From positions 106,081 to 170,080 of the forward strand of contig NZ_JALJZY010000005.1 of the NCBI RefSeq assembly GCF_024171525.1: a stretch of 64,000 nucleotides of DNA, in the 5' to 3' direction. A program made the translations under genes and the position numbers. Origin of the DNA: Neisseriaceae bacterium HSC-16F19. Lineage in GTDB: Bacteria; Pseudomonadota; Gammaproteobacteria; Burkholderiales; Neisseriaceae. Shown here piece after piece: positions 39,377-47,071 of this stretch (its first letter is position 1; every line of letters begins with the position of its first letter). The notes beneath the pieces were generated by a model. The model ran no database searches. It had not been told where the DNA came from and saw only the letters and a program-made list of their open reading frames with translations.

Positions 39377-40405
39377 TTACACCAAGGGCGTGACTTTCAT
39401 ACCGAACATGGCGCGGGCGGTGTTGAGCATCTGGCAGGAGAAGCCCCACTCGTTGTCGTACCAGGCCAGCACTTTCACCATATTGCCGTTGGAGACTTTG
39501 GTCAGCGTGCTGTCGAAAGTCGAGGCTTCGGTGCTGTGGTTGAAGTCGGAAGACACCAGGGGCAGGGTGTTGTAGCCCAAGATGTTTTTCATCGCGCCTT
39601 CGCTTGCGGCTTTGACGATGGCGTTGACTTCGTCCACGCTGGTGTCGCGCGCGGCTTCAAAAGTCAGGTCTACCAAAGACACATTAATGGTGGGCACGCG
39701 CACGGCAAAACCGTCGAGTTTGCCTTTCAATTCCGGCAATACCAGGCCCACGGCTTTGGCGGCGCCGGTTTTGGTGGGAATCATATTGTCCACGGCGCTG
39801 CGGGCGCGGCGCAGGTCTTTGTGGCGCACATCGGTAAGCACTTGGTCGTTGGTAAAGGCGTGGATGGTGGTCATCAGCCCTTTGTTGATGCCCAGGCCGT
39901 CGTGCAGGGCTTTGGCCACCGGCGCCAGGCAGTTGGTGGTGCAGGAGGCATTGGATACCACGGTCATGTCGGCGGTGAGCACATCGTGGTTGACACCATA
40001 GACCACGGTGGCATCGACATCGTCGCCGCCCGGGGCGGAAATCAGCACTTTTTTGGCGCCGGCATCAATGTGTGCCTGGCATTTTTCCTTGCTGGTAAAG
40101 GCACCGGTACATTCCATTACCAAATCCACGCCCAAGTCTTGCCACGGCAATTCGGCCGGGTTGCGGGTGGAGAAGAAGGGGATGCGGTCGCCGTTGACGA
40201 TGAGGTGGCTGTCGTCGTGGCTGACATCGGCGGCAAAACGGCCGTGGACGGTATCGTATTTGGTCAGATGGGCATTGGTTTCCAGGCCGCCGCTGGCGTT
40301 AACGGCCACAATTTCAAACTGGTCGCGCAGATTGTATTCGTAGATGGCGCGCAAAACCTGGCGGCCGATGCGGCCGTAGCCGTTGATGGCGATTTTCAAG
40401 CTCAT
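39377..40405 (-). CDS. gap: Type I glyceraldehyde-3-phosphate dehydrogenase, probable NADP-type cofactor site
   Basis: A 342-aa cytoplasmic GAPDH. The Rossmann start is [14 protein letters not shown], the catalytic Cys is in [19 protein letters not shown] contains the catalytic-site neighbourhood, [22 protein letters not shown] holds the phosphate site, and the end is [13 protein letters not shown]. At the end of strand beta-2 the sequence is VAVNASGG, whereas NAD enzymes have an Asp there (VND). The Ala/Ser pair resembles NADP-preferring GapB of Bacillus. E4P dehydrogenase (Epd) is less likely because [15 protein letters not shown] is GAPDH-like. ATG 40405 starts the fold. Confidence 0.92.
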   Translation of the reverse strand: MSLKIAINGYGRIGRQVLRAIYEYNLRDQFEIVAVNASGGLETNAHLTKYDTVHGRFAADVSHDDSHLIVNGDRIPFFSTRNPAELPWQDLGVDLVMECTGAFTSKEKCQAHIDAGAKKVLISAPGGDDVDATVVYGVNHDVLTADMTVVSNASCTTNCLAPVAKALHDGLGINKGLMTTIHAFTNDQVLTDVRHKDLRRARSAVDNMIPTKTGAAKAVGLVLPELKGKLDGFAVRVPTINVSLVDLTFEAARDTSVDEVNAIVKAASEGAMKNILGYNTLPLVSSDFNHSTEASTFDSTLTKVSNGNMVKVLAWYDNEWGFSCQMLNTARAMFGMKVTPLV

Positions 40406-40533
40406 GGTGATCCCTTTGGTTGGTTGGGCAGCGGGTGATTCCGCACAAAAAAAAGCGGCGCTATTATAGCCCAAAGCGCCTCTACAGTCAGGTCTGACTA
40501 CAGGGGATTACATGGTGCTTGAGACAGATAAAA

Positions 40534-40562
40534 CAGGCTGCCTGAAAGTTTTCAGGCAGCCT
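40534..40562. terminator. DUS-pair hairpin
   Basis: AGGCTGCCTGAAA and TTTCAGGCAGCCT with a short loop, followed by TTTTTGAG. It lies between gap and the tannase-like gene and may terminate leftover rightward transcription. Confidence 0.65.
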
Positions 40563-40585
40563 TTTTGAGCTGTACGGCTAGGGCG

Positions 40586-40733
40586 AACTGACCATTCGTT
40601 CACGGCTGATTTTTTAGGCAAAAACGTCCGATTCAAGGCGGAAAGCGCAGCAAGGTTGGACACCTTGCGAGCATTTCCAACACAGAAGCGGGTGATTTTT
40701 GACAAAAAAGCAGCCGTGAACGAATGGTCAGTT
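40586..40733. mobile_element. 148-bp MITE-like element with perfect 23-bp terminal inverted repeats
   Basis: The left end begins AACTGACCATTCGTTCACGG and the right end is its exact complement over 23 bp (40586-40608 and 40711-40733). The centre holds a partial hairpin (AAGGTTGGACACCTT). There is no ORF. It abuts the stop codon of the tannase-like gene by 4 bp. No second copy is seen in the window. Confidence 0.75.
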
Positions 40734-40737
40734 TGTC

Positions 40738-42243
40738 CTAAGGCTCCTGGCTGATTTTTCTGGCCCAGGCAAACAATTCGGGCAAATCATAATCGCCGCT
40801 GTGCGCTACACCCCAAGGAATGTGGTAATCCACCTGTTTGCCGTGGTTTTGCAGCTTGAGTGCCAGTATGGCGGAGATGGCGAGCGAGGTGTCGCGGTCG
40901 TTTTGGCCGACGCGGATGCGGTAATGCCGGGTACCGTCCGGGCCGATGTAATTCATGGCATTCATCAGCCGCACAATGCCGTTATCGGCCCGCCGGGCGC
41001 CGGGCACGGTGCTGTGCCGCATGCTGAAATCGGTAAAGTGTTTTTTGTCGGTGGCCTCATCGCCAAACAGATTGTTTTCGCCGCTGGACAAATCCACCGC
41101 ATCAAAAGCAGGCGTGGTTTTCTGGCGGCCGACAAAACGGGCGTAACCGTGGAAATCGGCGGCGTAGGCGCGGCTGCCGCGCACGGTGAGCCAGTCTTGC
41201 TCGGGGATATCCGTGCCCTCATTCAGCGCCAGTTGGGCCGATTGCAGCAGTCTGCGGTTCATATAGTTTTTGAAACTGCCGCTGCCGTCCGCTTCCAAAC
41301 GCAGCGGGCGGCCGATTTCGTCGCGCAGGTTCAGGCTGTTGACATAGGCGGGAAACTGCGACGCGAGTTGGTCGGACAAGGCCGTCTGTTCGGCGGTTTG
41401 CGTGCCTTTTACCAATTTGCGTTCCACGCGGTAATCGATGTTTTGAATGCTGATTTTTTGGTAATCGTGTACGCCGTTAAACTGCCATTCATAGGCCATA
41501 TCGGCGTGCTCCAAATTGGTAATCGGGCAATAGGCGGATACCGCAAACACCGCATCCGAAGCCGGGGCGGCACCGGCCTCACGCAGATAGGGCTCGAAAT
41601 CGGGCGCATTGCCGCTGGTGCCCAATAAGGCCGACAAAGCCCCGCCGGCACTGGTGCCGTTGCTGATAATGCGTTCGGCACGGCCGGGCATGGCGGCATC
41701 GTTGGCGTGCAGGTAGCGCACCGCCGCTTTCAAATCGACAATGGCCGCCGGTGCACGGCCGCCGGCATCGCTGCGGCCGCGGGCGCCGGGGCTGGCCACC
41801 ACAAAGCCTTGCGACAAGGCCACCATAATGGCGTTGGGCTGATTGCCGTTGCGGGTATTCGGTTCAGGCTTGCCGGGTGCGGCGGGCATATAGCCGCCCA
41901 CCTGATTGGGCAGGAAAATCGGTGCGCTGTCGGCATCAAAACCCTGCACGCTGCCGCCGTGGAAATAGGCTTCGGGGATGTAGATATTCATCACCTGATA
42001 GCGGGTATCGACCGGGTTTTGCACATAGACAATGTTTTCAAAAGCACGGTAATGCACGGTTTGGCCGTCAATTTCAAAACTTTGCGCCACACCTTGCAGC
42101 CGACGGAAATCCAGCTGCTGCGGCACGGGGTGTTTGGCGGCGGCGGCTTGGGTCTGTGGGTCTGTGCTTTCCGGTTGGGCAGGAGTGTTGCAGGCAGCCA
42201 GCAGGCACAGGGCGAGGGTGCTGAGGACGATGTTACGGGACAT
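40738..42243 (-). CDS. Subtype B tannase-like lipoprotein (alpha/beta hydrolase)
   Basis: A 501-aa probable surface or periplasmic esterase. The signal ends in a lipobox, LLAAC (Cys18). The body matches subtype B tannase patterns: VHYRAFENIVYVQNPVDTRYQVMNIYIPEAYF, then VVASPGARGRSDAGGRAPAAIVDLKAAVRYL and the nucleophile motif GTSAGGALSALLG. The C-terminal acid/base residues are RVGQNDRDTSLA (Asp) and IPWGVAHSGDYD (His). The family hydrolyses galloyl esters, but the true substrate here may be another aromatic ester. ATG 42243 begins the signal peptide. Monocistronic. Confidence 0.8.
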   Translation of the reverse strand: MSRNIVLSTLALCLLAACNTPAQPESTDPQTQAAAAKHPVPQQLDFRRLQGVAQSFEIDGQTVHYRAFENIVYVQNPVDTRYQVMNIYIPEAYFHGGSVQGFDADSAPIFLPNQVGGYMPAAPGKPEPNTRNGNQPNAIMVALSQGFVVASPGARGRSDAGGRAPAAIVDLKAAVRYLHANDAAMPGRAERIISNGTSAGGALSALLGTSGNAPDFEPYLREAGAAPASDAVFAVSAYCPITNLEHADMAYEWQFNGVHDYQKISIQNIDYRVERKLVKGTQTAEQTALSDQLASQFPAYVNSLNLRDEIGRPLRLEADGSGSFKNYMNRRLLQSAQLALNEGTDIPEQDWLTVRGSRAYAADFHGYARFVGRQKTTPAFDAVDLSSGENNLFGDEATDKKHFTDFSMRHSTVPGARRADNGIVRLMNAMNYIGPDGTRHYRIRVGQNDRDTSLAISAILALKLQNHGKQVDYHIPWGVAHSGDYDLPELFAWARKISQEP

Positions 42244-42314
42244 GAGTGGATCCGCAGTGTGGGGAATGGGGTTTCAGGCAGCCTGAGTGCAGGCTGTACG
42301 GTGTATTCGCATTA

Positions 42315-42420
42315 TATAGTCATTTAAAATAAAAACGATACGGCGTTGCTGCGCCTTGCCGTACTATCTGTACTGTCTGCGGCTTGCTGCCTTGTCTCGT
42401 TTTTATTTTATTCGACTATA
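42315..42420. mobile_element. Correia-like element (CREE), 106 bp
   Basis: Ends TATAGTCATTTAAAATAAAA... and ...TTTTATTTTATTCGACTATA are imperfect inverted repeats. The core CTTGCCGTACTATCTGTACTGTCTGCGGC is the Correia core known from pathogenic Neisseria. The 106-bp length matches the short CREE class. Confidence 0.85.
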
Positions 42421-42609
42421 GTCATTTAATACCAATCCAAAAAAAGAATCTAACTTCGTTGTCTCGCCAGACTCGAAGAGAACGATTTTGCAAGCCGCTA
42501 AAGCGGCAACAAAATCTGTTCCGTATTATCTGTACTGTCTGTCCTACGGGACTTCGCTGCGCTCACTGCTTTTTTACTGCCTTGTCTCGTTCTGTGTCAT
42601 TCGACTATA
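42417..42609. mobile_element. Second Correia-like element, 193 bp, sharing TATA with the first
   Basis: TATAGTCATTTAATACCAAT... to ...CATTCGACTATA, with TATCTGTACTGTCTG and ACTGCCTTGTCTCGTTCTG inside. Longer than standard CREEs; the two copies share the TATA at 42417-42420. Confidence 0.75.
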
Positions 42610-42652
42610 GAGTATCTTAATCCGATGTCCCGCACTATGAATGATGGATTTT

Positions 42653-42680
42653 AAGGCCGTCTGAAAAGGTTTTCAGACGG
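42653..42680. terminator. AG-dialect DUS hairpin
   Basis: AGGCCGTCTGAAAA and TTTTCAGACGGCCT. This is the uptake-sequence dialect of many Neisseria species, not the AGGCTGCCTGAA used elsewhere here. No gene ends nearby, so a terminator role is doubtful. Confidence 0.7.
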
Positions 42681-43006
42681 CCTGCGTTTGTTGAAACTGA
42701 GTGTGTTTCGGCAGTAGCGGTGGCAACCGTAAATTGGTTCGAAGGCTCAAAACCCTTTTTATGTTTGACAACATGCTTTCCCGGACGGTTTCAGGCAGCC
42801 TTTGCCGTGCCTGCATTCAAGTTTTGCTGCAAACCACTTTGCCAACCATATCTTAAAAAAATGGGGCGACGGGCATAAGGCGGTGACGAAGCGGTAAAGG
42901 TGTTGGATAGTGAAAGCACAGTCCATGCGATAGACGGACAAATAGGAAAGTTGTTGCTGCGTTAAGGGTTGCTGCTTGTGTTTTCAGGCAGTCTGAAACA
43001 CTTTTT

Positions 43007-43048
43007 AAAAATCTGTTATTTCTGTATTGACAGAAATAACAGATTTTT
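43007..43048. promoter_or_regulatory. Perfect 19-bp inverted repeat: candidate GbsR operator 1
   Basis: AAAAATCTGTTATTTCTGT - ATTG - ACAGAAATAACAGATTTTT: 19-bp perfect arms around 4 nt, ending 14 nt before the regulator start codon. The inner core ATTTCTGT-N4-ACAGAAAT recurs at 44137-44156. Confidence 0.75.
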
Positions 43049-43062
43049 TTACACTGCGCGGC

Positions 43063-43581
43063 ATGAAACTGCATCCGACTACCGAAAAATTTGTCCTGCA
43101 CTGGGGCGAGATGGGCGCACAATGGGGTGTGAACCGCACCGTGGCGCAAATCCATGCTTTGCTCTATATCGTCGGCCGTCCGATGAATGCGGACGAAATT
43201 GTGGAAACCCTGGGCGTGGCGCGCTCGAATGTGAGCAACAGCATCAAGGAATTGCAAAGCTGGCAGCTGGTGCAGACCACGCATATTCTGGGCGACCGGC
43301 GCGACCATTTCACCACCAGCGACGATGTGTGGGTGTTGTTCCGCACCATTGTGGCCGAGCGGCAGCGGCGTGAAATCGAGCCGACGGTGCGCTTTTTGCA
43401 AACCCTGATCGACAGCCCGGAATTCGCCCAGGAAAACGAAGCGGTGCAGCGGCGCATCCGTCAGACGCATGATTTTGTCGGCACGCTCACCAGCTGGGCC
43501 AACGAAATGCTCAAGCTCTCCACCGGCACGCTGGCCAAGGTGTTGAAGCTGGGAGCAAGTATTCAGAAGTTGTTGCGTTAA
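43063..43581 (+). CDS. GbsR/MarR-family transcriptional regulator
   Basis: A 172-aa cytoplasmic winged-helix regulator. The HTH region reads GVNRTVAQIHALLYIVGRPMNADEIVETLGVARSNVSNSIKELQSW (about residues 22-66), followed by the wing (GDRRDHFTTSDDVWVLF) and a helical C-terminus for dimerisation. This is the GbsR pattern described in Bacillus and in proteobacterial envelope regulators. ATG 43063 is used; an upstream TTG would place codons in the operator. The palindrome just upstream suggests autoregulation, and the following gene is 12 nt away. Confidence 0.87.
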   Translation: MKLHPTTEKFVLHWGEMGAQWGVNRTVAQIHALLYIVGRPMNADEIVETLGVARSNVSNSIKELQSWQLVQTTHILGDRRDHFTTSDDVWVLFRTIVAERQRREIEPTVRFLQTLIDSPEFAQENEAVQRRIRQTHDFVGTLTSWANEMLKLSTGTLAKVLKLGASIQKLLR

Positions 43582-43593
43582 AGGAGAGATATG

Positions 43594-44028
43594 ATGACTG
43601 CGCCGACCCGACAAACCGTACATGCCTACCCCTATCTGCGCGTGATTCTGTGCTTTGCCCTGTTGGGCGGAGCCATCGGCGGCGCGCTGCTGACCGTGGC
43701 GGTTGATATGCTTTCCGGACGCGGCTTGGCTGAGGGCGGGAACAATTGGCCGGGTGCGCTGGTCTTTATGCTGGCGGGCAGCATCATGGGTTTGGTTCCG
43801 GCGGCTTTATGCGGTGTGTGGCTGGCGTGGCGGCGTCGTTGCCGCAATCTCGGCGGCATAGCCGAGGCGGTGCTGGCCGGTGCGGTCATCAGCTGGCTGT
43901 TTATCTGGCTGCTGCTGTCCGGTTGGAATGAGGCCGGTTTTCTGGCCGACAGTTGGCTATTTTTTGTGGCGGGCGGCGGCAGCGCTTTGATTTTGGCTTT
44001 GTGTGTGTTGCCGCGGTCGCAGCCCTAG
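43594..44028 (+). CDS. Small membrane protein downstream of the GbsR-type regulator
   Basis: A 144-aa protein with four hydrophobic segments (VILCFALLGGAIGGALLTVAV; ALVFMLAGSIMGLVPAALCGVWLAW; AEAVLAGAVISWLFIWLLLSG; SWLFFVAGGGSALILALCV). No family is recognised. AAGGAG (43581-43586) favours ATG 43594 over ATG 43591. It is 12 nt after the regulator and surely cotranscribed, so it may be part of the regulated function or act with the regulator. Confidence 0.7.
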   Translation: MTAPTRQTVHAYPYLRVILCFALLGGAIGGALLTVAVDMLSGRGLAEGGNNWPGALVFMLAGSIMGLVPAALCGVWLAWRRRCRNLGGIAEAVLAGAVISWLFIWLLLSGWNEAGFLADSWLFFVAGGGSALILALCVLPRSQP

Positions 44029-44104
44029 GTCGGATACTTGTATCCGACGAAACCGACCAAGCTCTGAAATGCAACAAGATGTCGGATTCAAGAATCCGAC
44101 CTAC
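44026..44104. repeat. TAGGTCGGATTC palindromic element, copy 2 (inverted)
   Basis: TAGGTCGGATACTTGTATCC... and GTCGGATTCAAGAATCCGAC flank a unique centre. Same element as 9396-9494 in the opposite orientation. It overlaps the stop codon of the preceding gene by 3 bp. Confidence 0.75.
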
Positions 44105-44136
44105 GGGATACCGATCCAAAAATTTTTTAAGTTTTT

Positions 44137-44156
44137 ATTTCTGTTTAGACAGAAAT
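44137..44156. promoter_or_regulatory. Candidate GbsR operator 2
   Basis: ATTTCTGT-TTAG-ACAGAAAT, the same core and spacing as the palindrome upstream of the regulator (43007-43048). It lies 26 nt before the DoxX-like gene. Confidence 0.65.
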
Positions 44157-44182
44157 TATTGTAATTAATGTGAGTAAACATC

Positions 44183-44572
44183 ATGAACAGCATCGATACC
44201 GTCCCCGCCTATCTGCCGTATTCCCTGGCCGTGCTGTGGCTGTGGAGCGGGCTGCAACCGGTGCTGACGGCCACGCAGCCGTCGCTGGATTTGCTCGCGG
44301 CCTTGGGTCTGCCGGCATTGTGGCAATGGCCGCTGTTGTTGGCGGCATCGGCCTGGGATGTGTTGCTGGGTGTGGCCTGTGTGTTGCCGCACACCCGCCG
44401 CCGGCCGCTGTTGTGGTGGCTTCAGGCAGCCACGGTGGCGGTGTACAGCCTGATTATTGCCGTGGGGCTGCCTGAAAACTGGCTGCATCCGTTTGCACCT
44501 TTGCTGAAAAACCTGCCGCTCTTGGCGCTGATGGTGTTTTTGTACCGGCATTACCGCAAGGCAGGTTTTTAA
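44183..44572 (+). CDS. DoxX-like membrane protein
   Basis: A 129-aa four-helix membrane protein. The C-terminal signature VGLPENWLHPFAPLLKNLPLLALM and the middle WPLLLAASAWDVLLGVACV match the DoxX-like family. DoxX-type subunits occur in quinone-linked redox or thiol-oxidising complexes. It is preceded by an operator-like palindrome, so it probably heads the downstream transcription unit. An internal DUS lies at 44468. Confidence 0.75.
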   Translation: MNSIDTVPAYLPYSLAVLWLWSGLQPVLTATQPSLDLLAALGLPALWQWPLLLAASAWDVLLGVACVLPHTRRRPLLWWLQAATVAVYSLIIAVGLPENWLHPFAPLLKNLPLLALMVFLYRHYRKAGF

Positions 44573-44933
44573 TAAAACTATGTTTTCAGGCAGCCGTATA
44601 CCCATTCAGAAACACAGCTAACAAGGCGGTGAGCTGCAGACAGTACAGGTAGTACGGCAAGGCGAGACAACGCGGTTAGATGTGTTTATGGATTGAGACC
44701 TGTGCAAAACCCCATGTGTCGGCACAAATATAAAACCTACGTCATTCCCGCGAACGCGGGAATCCATGGAAAATTTTAAGAAACCATTTTAAAACAATGG
44801 ATTCATAAACGGATGGATGGATTCCCGCGTTCGCGGGAATGACGACAGTTAAGGTTTTAGGCTACCTGAAAACAGTTTTGCAAAGGTCTGGGATTGGTAT
44901 GAAAACCATTGATTTCACCCGAAGGAGTACATC
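44573..44933. other. Gap inside the DoxX cluster holding a degenerate CREE and a MITE
   Basis: One DUS (about 44583), a degraded Correia-core stretch (GCAGACAGTACAGGTAGTAC, about 44600-44685) and MITE copy 2. No gene is seen. Confidence 0.65.
44695..44890. mobile_element. MITE, GAGACC family, copy 2 (196 bp, TSD GGATT)
   Basis: GAGACCTGTGCAAAACCCC... to ...CAGTTTTGCAAAGGTCTG, flanked by GGATT at 44690-44694 and 44891-44895. It is closely similar to copy 1, with the same inverted ATTCCCGCG motifs and internal AGGCTACCTGAAAA. Confidence 0.88.
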
Positions 44934-45401
44934 ATGAGTCTCTATTTCACCATTAAAACCCTGCATATTTTGTCGGCCACGCTGATGGTGGGCACCGGTT
45001 TCGGTACGGCGTTTTATCTGTTTTGGGTCAACCGCAGCGGCTCGGTGGAGGCGCAATCGGTGGTGGCGCGCTGGGTGTGCCGCGCCGACTGGTGGTTTAC
45101 CACACCGGCGGTGATTTTCCAGCCGCTCTCGGGGCTGTGGCTGGCGCAGCATATGGGTTGGCCGCTCACGGCTACCTGGATTTGGCTGACTTTGGCGCTG
45201 TATGCGCTGGCCGGAGCCTGCTGGCTGCCGGTGGTGTGGCTGCAATTGAAAATGGCCAAGCTGGCCGGGCAGGCGCAGGCGGACAAGACCGAGATGCCCC
45301 AAGCGTACTGGATTTATGCGCGGCGTTGGGAGTTGTTGGGTTACCCGGCCTTTTGCGCCACGGTGGTGATTTATTTCCTGATGGTATTCAAGCCGGTGTA
45401 A
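44934..45401 (+). CDS. DUF2269 family membrane protein
   Basis: A 155-aa integral membrane protein with four helices. It matches DUF2269: SLYFTIKTLHILSATLMVGTGFGTAFYLFWVNR, WWFTTPAVIFQPLSGLWLAQHMGW, then ALYALAGACWLPVVWLQLKMAKLA and YARRWELLGYPAFCATVVIYFLMV. Function unknown; relatives are often near redox or lipid genes. SD GAAGGAG precedes ATG 44934. Confidence 0.82.
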   Translation: MSLYFTIKTLHILSATLMVGTGFGTAFYLFWVNRSGSVEAQSVVARWVCRADWWFTTPAVIFQPLSGLWLAQHMGWPLTATWIWLTLALYALAGACWLPVVWLQLKMAKLAGQAQADKTEMPQAYWIYARRWELLGYPAFCATVVIYFLMVFKPV

Positions 45402-45598
45402 TACCCGTGCGAGGTTTAAACAGATGTGTCTGCTGGATAAGGGACATATCGGTATCCGGATTCTGCGACTGGCGCACAGGATGATCGCAAACCGTCATTC
45501 TGCGCGTAGCGTAGCGAAGTCGCAGAATCTGTTTCCGGTTTTCAGGCAGCCTGTGTATGTTTTCGTTTTGATTATTAAATGCATTTAAGGAGTGTGCG
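45402..45598. other. Gap with palindromic element between DUF2269 and DCC genes
   Basis: Contains the second CTGCGCG-type palindrome (45459-45530: GATTCTGCGACT... to ...TCGCAGAATC) and a DUS (about 45541). No gene is seen. Confidence 0.6.
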
Positions 45599-46015
45599 AT
45601 GACTGCGCTGTATCGAATTTATTACGACAACGAATGCCCCATCTGCATCCGCGAAATGGCGCTGGTGCGCGAGCAGAATGTTTCAGGCAGCCTGGAGACG
45701 GTGCCGGTGCAGGGCAATGAGGCCGAGCTGGCGCGCCACGGCATCAGCACCGAGGCGGCGATGACCCTGCTGCATATGGTCGACAGGGAAGGGCGCATTA
45801 CCTCAGGTATGCCCGCCTTGCGGATTATGTACCGCGAATGCGGCGGCCGCCCGATTGCGCGCATCTGGAACTGGCCCGTGCTCTGCCATGTGGCCGATTG
45901 GGGTTACCCGCTGTTTGCCCGCTACCGCTATTACATCCCGCGCTGGCTGCTGCCCAAGCCGCAATGCGAAGACGGGGTGTGCCGGGTACCGCCGCACAAA
46001 CGGAACAAATCCTGA
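45599..46015 (+). CDS. DCC1-like thiol-disulfide oxidoreductase (DUF393)
   Basis: A 138-aa thioredoxin-like protein. The N-terminal YYDNECPICIREMALVR contains the C-x-x-C redox motif (usually DGxCPxC), followed by RITSGMPALRIMYRECGG and a hydrophobic helix (WNWPVLCHVADWGYPLFARYRY). Two more cysteines lie near the end (PQCEDGVCR). Family members are DUF393/DCC-domain proteins. SD AAGGAG lies 6 nt before ATG. The desaturase follows 14 nt later. Confidence 0.82.
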   Translation: MTALYRIYYDNECPICIREMALVREQNVSGSLETVPVQGNEAELARHGISTEAAMTLLHMVDREGRITSGMPALRIMYRECGGRPIARIWNWPVLCHVADWGYPLFARYRYYIPRWLLPKPQCEDGVCRVPPHKRNKS

Positions 46016-46029
46016 ACGGAGCCGCCGCG

Positions 46030-46809
46030 ATGAAACATCTGCCCAAACCGGAAATCGAATGGCGTGATTTGCTGACGCTCTCGCGCCGCCAAGTGGCGCT
46101 AAATCTAGCGCTGTCGTGGCCATGGCTGGCGGGTTCGTGGTGGCTGGCGGCCAAAGGACATTATCTGTGGGCGCTGCCGCTGTCGTTTTTCTTTTATCTG
46201 TGTGCCCTGCGTCAGGCGCATGATGCCTATCACCGCAGCCTGGGTGTCGGGCGCTTCGGCACCGAAGTCATGCTGTACGCACTCTCCTCCACCATGTTGT
46301 GCAGCACCCACGCCATCCGCTACACCCATTTGCAGCACCATCGCGACCCTTTGGGCGCGAGCGATGTCGAGGGCAATTGGGCGCGGCTGGCGGCGTGGCA
46401 GGCGCTGCTGTGGGGACCGCTGTTTTCCATACGCACCCAATGGCAGGGCCTGCGTCACGGCGATGGCGACACCCGCCGCCGCAGCCGTCACGATGTATGG
46501 ATTATGGCCGCGGTGTGGCTGGCCGCCGTGTTGTGGCCGCATCCGGTGCTGGTGTATCACGTGCTGACCATGTTGGCGGCCAATGCGGTGGTGGGCTTTT
46601 TTGCGGTGTGGTCGGTGCATCGCGGCTGCGACCCGGCGGGCGTGTTTGCCCGCACCGAACGCCGCGCCTGGTTGAATTTTGCCACCGCGCATCTGCTTTA
46701 CCATGTCGAGCACCATCTGTTTGCCCGCGTACCGGCCAACCATTTGCCGGAACTGGCACGGCGGCTGGATAAGCAGGCGCCGCAATGGGCGGCGAAAAGG
46801 GTGTTGTGA
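46030..46809 (+). CDS. Membrane fatty-acid desaturase family protein
   Basis: A 259-aa di-iron membrane desaturase/hydroxylase-type protein. The three histidine clusters are readable: RQAHDAYHRSL (HxxxH), RYTHLQHHRDP (HxxHH) and LYHVEHHLFARVP (HxxHH). Hydrophobic pairs separate them (LALSWPWLAGSWWLA; WIMAAVWLAAVLW). The spacing after box 3 (LFARVPANHLPELA) is typical of bacterial fatty-acid desaturases. It is shorter than many (about 300-350 aa). ATG 46030 has GGAG upstream. It probably acts on membrane acyl chains; the direct substrate is unknown. Confidence 0.83.
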   Translation: MKHLPKPEIEWRDLLTLSRRQVALNLALSWPWLAGSWWLAAKGHYLWALPLSFFFYLCALRQAHDAYHRSLGVGRFGTEVMLYALSSTMLCSTHAIRYTHLQHHRDPLGASDVEGNWARLAAWQALLWGPLFSIRTQWQGLRHGDGDTRRRSRHDVWIMAAVWLAAVLWPHPVLVYHVLTMLAANAVVGFFAVWSVHRGCDPAGVFARTERRAWLNFATAHLLYHVEHHLFARVPANHLPELARRLDKQAPQWAAKRVL

Positions 46810-46849
46810 GTGTGTTGAATTTGTTTGTTTTCAGGCAGCCTGAAAACCT

Positions 46850-47047
46850 GAAATCTTTACCAAACCTTATGTACCCAGCTCAATATAACACCGATGTCAT
46901 TCCCGCGAACGCGGGAATCCATGTAAAAATTTAAGAAACCATATTTGAAACAATGTATTCAGAATCGGATGAATGGATTCCCGCGTTCGCGGGAATGACG
47001 GCCGCTAGGTTTTTTAGCTTAGCCGGAAACCGTTTTGCAAAAGTTTC
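46850..47047. mobile_element. MITE, GAGACC family, copy 3 (degenerate, 198 bp, TSD AACCT)
   Basis: Ends are decayed (GAAATCTTTACCAAACC... and ...CGTTTTGCAAAAGTTTC), but the interior ATTCCCGCGAACGCGGGAAT and ATTCCCGCGTTCGCGGGAAT and the flanking AACCT repeats (46845-46849, 47048-47052) are intact. The internal DUS is corrupted (TTAGCTTAGCCGGAAACC). Confidence 0.82.
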
Positions 47048-47071
47048 AACCTAATATAAAAGGAGTACACC

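Larger units (their letters stand above)
40406..40737. other. Intergenic region with DUS hairpin and a TIR element
   Basis: Contains the gap upstream region, the DUS hairpin (40534-40562) and the 148-bp inverted-repeat element. No gene is seen. Confidence 0.6.
42244..43006. other. 763-bp gene-free region with Correia-like elements
   Basis: Holds two adjacent Correia-like elements (42315-42609), an AG-dialect DUS hairpin (42653-42680) and one DUS (42788). From about 42700 to 42960 there is low-information sequence with only short frames (for example GDEAVKVLDSESTVHAIDGQ ending at 42965) that I cannot support as genes. Confidence 0.6.

Noticed and set aside
42759..42941. Possible 60-codon minus-strand gene in the Correia-rich spacer
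   Set aside because: No SD, no motif, contains a DUS in frame; treated as non-coding.
42853..43623. Minus-strand frame opposite the GbsR-type regulator
   Set aside because: Covers the operator and antisense of a clear regulator gene; the protein has no recognisable motif.
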